DNA from: Clavelina lepadiformis
Lineage: Eukaryota > Chordata > Ascidiacea > Aplousobranchia > Clavelinidae
DNA length: 64,000 nucleotides
Direction of reading: 5' to 3'
NCBI RefSeq assembly: GCF_947623445.1
Contig: NC_135241.1
Coordinates: forward strand, 8,248,501 to 8,312,500
Positions within the stretch are counted from its first letter, which is position 1, and each line of letters opens with the position of its first letter. The notes beneath the pieces are model-generated. The model was not told the origin of the DNA, did not search any database, and saw only the letters and a list, made by a program, of their open reading frames with translations. A program made the position numbers and the translations under genes. Positions 61,306-64,000 of this stretch are shown here, one piece after another.

Positions 61306-61734
61306 GTGTCCACACGAAGTTATTCAGAAAAAGTTTCCGAATATCAATCGACAGTTGAAGTGTTTATCAAAAATACGTCATCTGTAGTTTCGAAGAAGGC
61401 CGGTGGTTGTTAACAATTTTATCGTACTTCTTGAGCTTTCACAAGATTTCTCCTAAAATAATAAAATTCATATTAAACAATGTCTGTGTTTTCAACCCAT
61501 AGGCCTATAGTCCTTTAAAAGCAATTTAACTGAACCGCTATCATAATAAGATCATCCAGCAAATGCAATATTTGCAGCTATTATGCCCCGGTAAAGGTTA
61601 CTCCAGGCCAAACCATTTGAGACGTTACTCGTTCGCAATTTTACTTCACATTTTTAGATTAAAAGAGATCAACAGATGCTACAATTGGTATTAAGGATTA
61701 ATTAACATGTGTTTTTGAACATTAACTTGTTAAA

Positions 61735-61915
61735 ATTTTGAACTAATCAAGTATCGAGTACCGGGACTGACTGAAATTTCTTGAAAAAAGTAATTCGATA
61801 CAGAGATTTGGTACTTTTTTTCAAAAGTACCGACGGCATTGGTACTGATAAAGTACCGCGGTACAGTATTTCGGTACTATAGTACCGCGGTAATGCCCAC
61901 CTTTGCATATTGCAT
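61735..61915. repeat. GTACCG-rich palindromic relic
   Basis: Repeated and inverted GTACCG/CGGTAC motifs, including GGTACTATAGTACC, end at AATGCCCACC. The pattern resembles the end of a hAT-type MITE with subterminal repeats, but no second end is identified. Confidence 0.4.
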
Positions 61916-62639
61916 TACGATGTAATATAATGCTATAATATATTCTACGACCCGACAAATATGCAATATTTGATTTTAATTATGGGATTTCTATGGTTTG
62001 AGGGAATGACAATTTTTTTTCAGTCCAAGATATTATTCATTGGGAAATGGGAAAGTGTTTAGCTTTAGCTGATGCGCGACTTGGAATGCATGATTATTGA
62101 TCGCGTTGGTAAATGTTTAAGGTAAACGTTGGAAAGCATGGCACTTTTCAATGAGATCTCGGTGCCAACAGGACGGTACTAATTAGGGTGCAATTTTGAA
62201 GTCATCGCAAAGCCTGGCAAGGCATTTGACCTTGTTTTCTGATTTTCTTTTCCTTTTATAGTCGAAAAAATTAGAAAGATCAGAAATAAATATCTTCTTT
62301 TTTAGAGGTAAACAGCGAAATAGATCAAAGGTCATTTTGCTCCCGCCCTGACTTCAGTGACTTGGACGGGCGTTGACATTTGCTTACAGCAACCATACCC
62401 TAAAAATACCATAACTGTGCAGTTGCCATGCTTTCACCATGAACTTTTTGCCATGAAGTTATCAATCGTGGTCTCTTTTATTTTTTCTCTCCCATATTAG
62501 GATCCAGAGGAATTATTACGTCATAATTTTTTTTCTGTTATGACAAAGAAATAATTCGCTCGTGCACTACTCGTGTGAAGTATTACACAAGGAACATATC
62601 TGTCATAACGACCGCATATGCTGGCGGTAATTGTTTGAA

Positions 62640-62934
62640 TATGAGCGAGGACGATTGATGGTTGGTGACTTGTTTTGCTTCTGCTTCGATTGATGAGTTC
62701 TCATTTCTCAAATTTGCGTGACTATGCTGTTAGTTGCTTGATTCTGTCTATACAAATTACTAACTTATAAAGTTCCCATTTTATTTATTATAACACAAAG
62801 GTTTTCACCTTCGGGCAAATCTTGCTGAATGTTACATAGCGCTGTAGTAACCAGTGAAATCGATCACATGAAAAGGGAAAGATTGAAAACATTACATCAG
62901 TATTTATATGCGACACACCAGTTCAAGCGAGGAA
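62640..62934. repeat. Direct repeat, left copy
   Basis: The last 103 bp (62832-62934) are identical by eye to 63898-64000, an offset of 1066 bp. The part before it is similar but diverged. On the minus strand the conserved part contains TATAAATA (62908-62901), and the CRE palindrome TGACGTCA lies just beyond it at 62941-62948. Confidence 0.85.
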
Positions 62935-63705
62935 ATTATCTGACGTCATTAAGGAAAACTCAAGTTTGGTAAACAATTGAATTACAGGATTCTAAATTAA
63001 ATTCCAAACATCTCAAAACAACTCGTGAGTCGTGACGTAATCGTCACATAGCCTTCCTACCCAGAGTAAAGCTTGCCTGAAATGAAATTGAAGGCAACCT
63101 TTACTCGACAAAATTATGTCTGTGGTTATAATATTCATCACAGTTGTTAAAACAAGAATTTGGTACAGTACAATGACAGAGCTCGGTAAATATAACAAAT
63201 ATCGATACACCATTTCACTTGAAATACAAAACATGAGACATAAGCTTACAGAAGTGTCGCATTTCCCTTGCGTGTCGAAGGTAAAAAAATGAGCGATCAC
63301 GTCTGCGTGTGTCGTTCCGCGGCTGTAGCAAGCCTTGTTTGCGGTAGAGAGATGCAGTTTGTTGCGATGTCCAGTGGACTTTGTTTCTTGATGCGTAAAA
63401 AATATATACAATAGTTTGCTCATGCTCTTGGAGATGTATAACACGTTGGTAAGGCGATCAAAACTTCATCACATCAACCAGGTATCAATGCCATTAGTTC
63501 TGTTGTTTCCGAATTAATCTGGTTGCTTATATTGTAGAGATGGAATGTCTTGAAAACTTCCTCGTTGACTAGCGTTCGTAGTTGGCTGATCTTGCTGTTG
63601 CAACTTGTTCATCAAAACTTCATAAATAGCTGGTAACATTCTTTCTCGCTCAATGTGCAACTAACTCAGCAATTTCGAACTTACTCGGGCACCAATTTAT
63701 GACAA

Positions 63706-64000
63706 AAAGAAGCGAGGATGGTTGAATTGATAGATAGTTTTTCTTCTCACTCGATGAGATGGTTGTCATTTCTTGAACGGTTTGATAATGCTGTTTGCTT
63801 CTTAAATTCTGTCTATATATATTGCTAAATTATAAAGTCTCATTTTGTTTATTATAGGACACGAAGGCTTTCGCCTTCGGGCGAAGCTTTCTGTTTGTTA
63901 CATAGCGCTGTAGTAACCAGTGAAATCGATCACATGAAAAGGGAAAGATTGAAAACATTACATCAGTATTTATATGCGACACACCAGTTCAAGCGAGGAA
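63706..64000. repeat. Direct repeat, right copy (cut by window edge)
   Basis: Partner of 62640-62934. The exact match runs to the last base of the window, so its full length is unknown. It carries the same minus-strand TATAAATA (63974-63967). Confidence 0.85.

Larger units (their letters stand above)
59606..64000. other. Spectrin 3' flank and repeat-rich intergenic end
   Basis: After the poly(A) signal at 59804 I see no conserved gene to the window edge. It holds three hAT-like relics (about 59875-60445, 61030-61305, 61735-61915) and a direct repeat (62640-62934 with 63706-64000). The minus-strand open stretch at 63013-63444 has no recognised similarity. Confidence 0.5.

Noticed and set aside
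63013..63444. 143-codon open stretch on the minus strand
   Set aside because: No recognised domain, its reading begins at a non-ATG codon, and composition looks like random AT-rich sequence inside a duplicated region.
1..64000. CRISPR arrays, operons or bacterial-type systems
   Set aside because: The window is intron-rich animal DNA; no regularly spaced spacer arrays or prokaryotic gene organisation were seen.

Overview
The window is ordinary animal nuclear DNA. It is AT-rich, with short spliced exons, GT-AG introns and many transposon relics. I read six protein genes with clear human counterparts. The gene set and intron-rich, fairly compact layout suggest an invertebrate deuterostome, possibly an ascidian; that placement is inference, and no species-diagnostic sequence was seen.

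Layout. (1) 390-6100, plus strand: XRCC5/Ku80, 16 exons, 737 aa. (2) 7407-8102, minus strand: PSMB1 (proteasome beta-6), one exon, tail-to-tail with Ku80. (3) 12215-14301, minus strand: a four-exon Golgi carbohydrate 6-O-sulfotransferase, 407 aa. (4) 18163-35216, plus strand: VPS39, 22 exons, 900 aa, with a 2.6-kb hAT DNA transposon in a late intron. (5) 35912-36472, plus strand: SSNA1, two exons, 137 aa. (6) 40100-59605, plus strand: alpha-spectrin (SPTAN1 type), 51 exons, 2517 aa, complete from start codon to EF-hands. From 59606 to 64000 I see no convincing gene, only repeat relics and a direct duplication that runs off the right edge. All exon joins were made by eye from splice sites, reading phase and similarity to known families. 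In every case the phases closed and the total length came out near the human protein.

The genes do not form one pathway. They serve DNA end joining (Ku80), protein turnover (PSMB1), glycan sulfation, late-endosome/lysosome tethering (VPS39), the ciliary base and microtubules (SSNA1) and the membrane skeleton (alpha-spectrin). The spaces and introns hold a rich set of DNA transposons. Five hAT-type elements have terminal inverted repeats and 8-bp target-site duplications (four of these perfect). There is also a TTAA-flanked MITE family, a pogo-like MITE, a near-perfect palindrome and a decayed Ty3-type reverse transcriptase.

I found no new multi-gene system. The points most worth a second look are a MITE ending 44 bp before the spectrin start codon, serine-rich acidic inserts in alpha-spectrin (one of them where vertebrates carry the calpain/calmodulin loop), a nearly intact hAT transposase with a short frame-breaking duplication, and an exact 103-bp repeat carrying a TATA-like box, whose left copy also sits next to a CRE site, at the right end.
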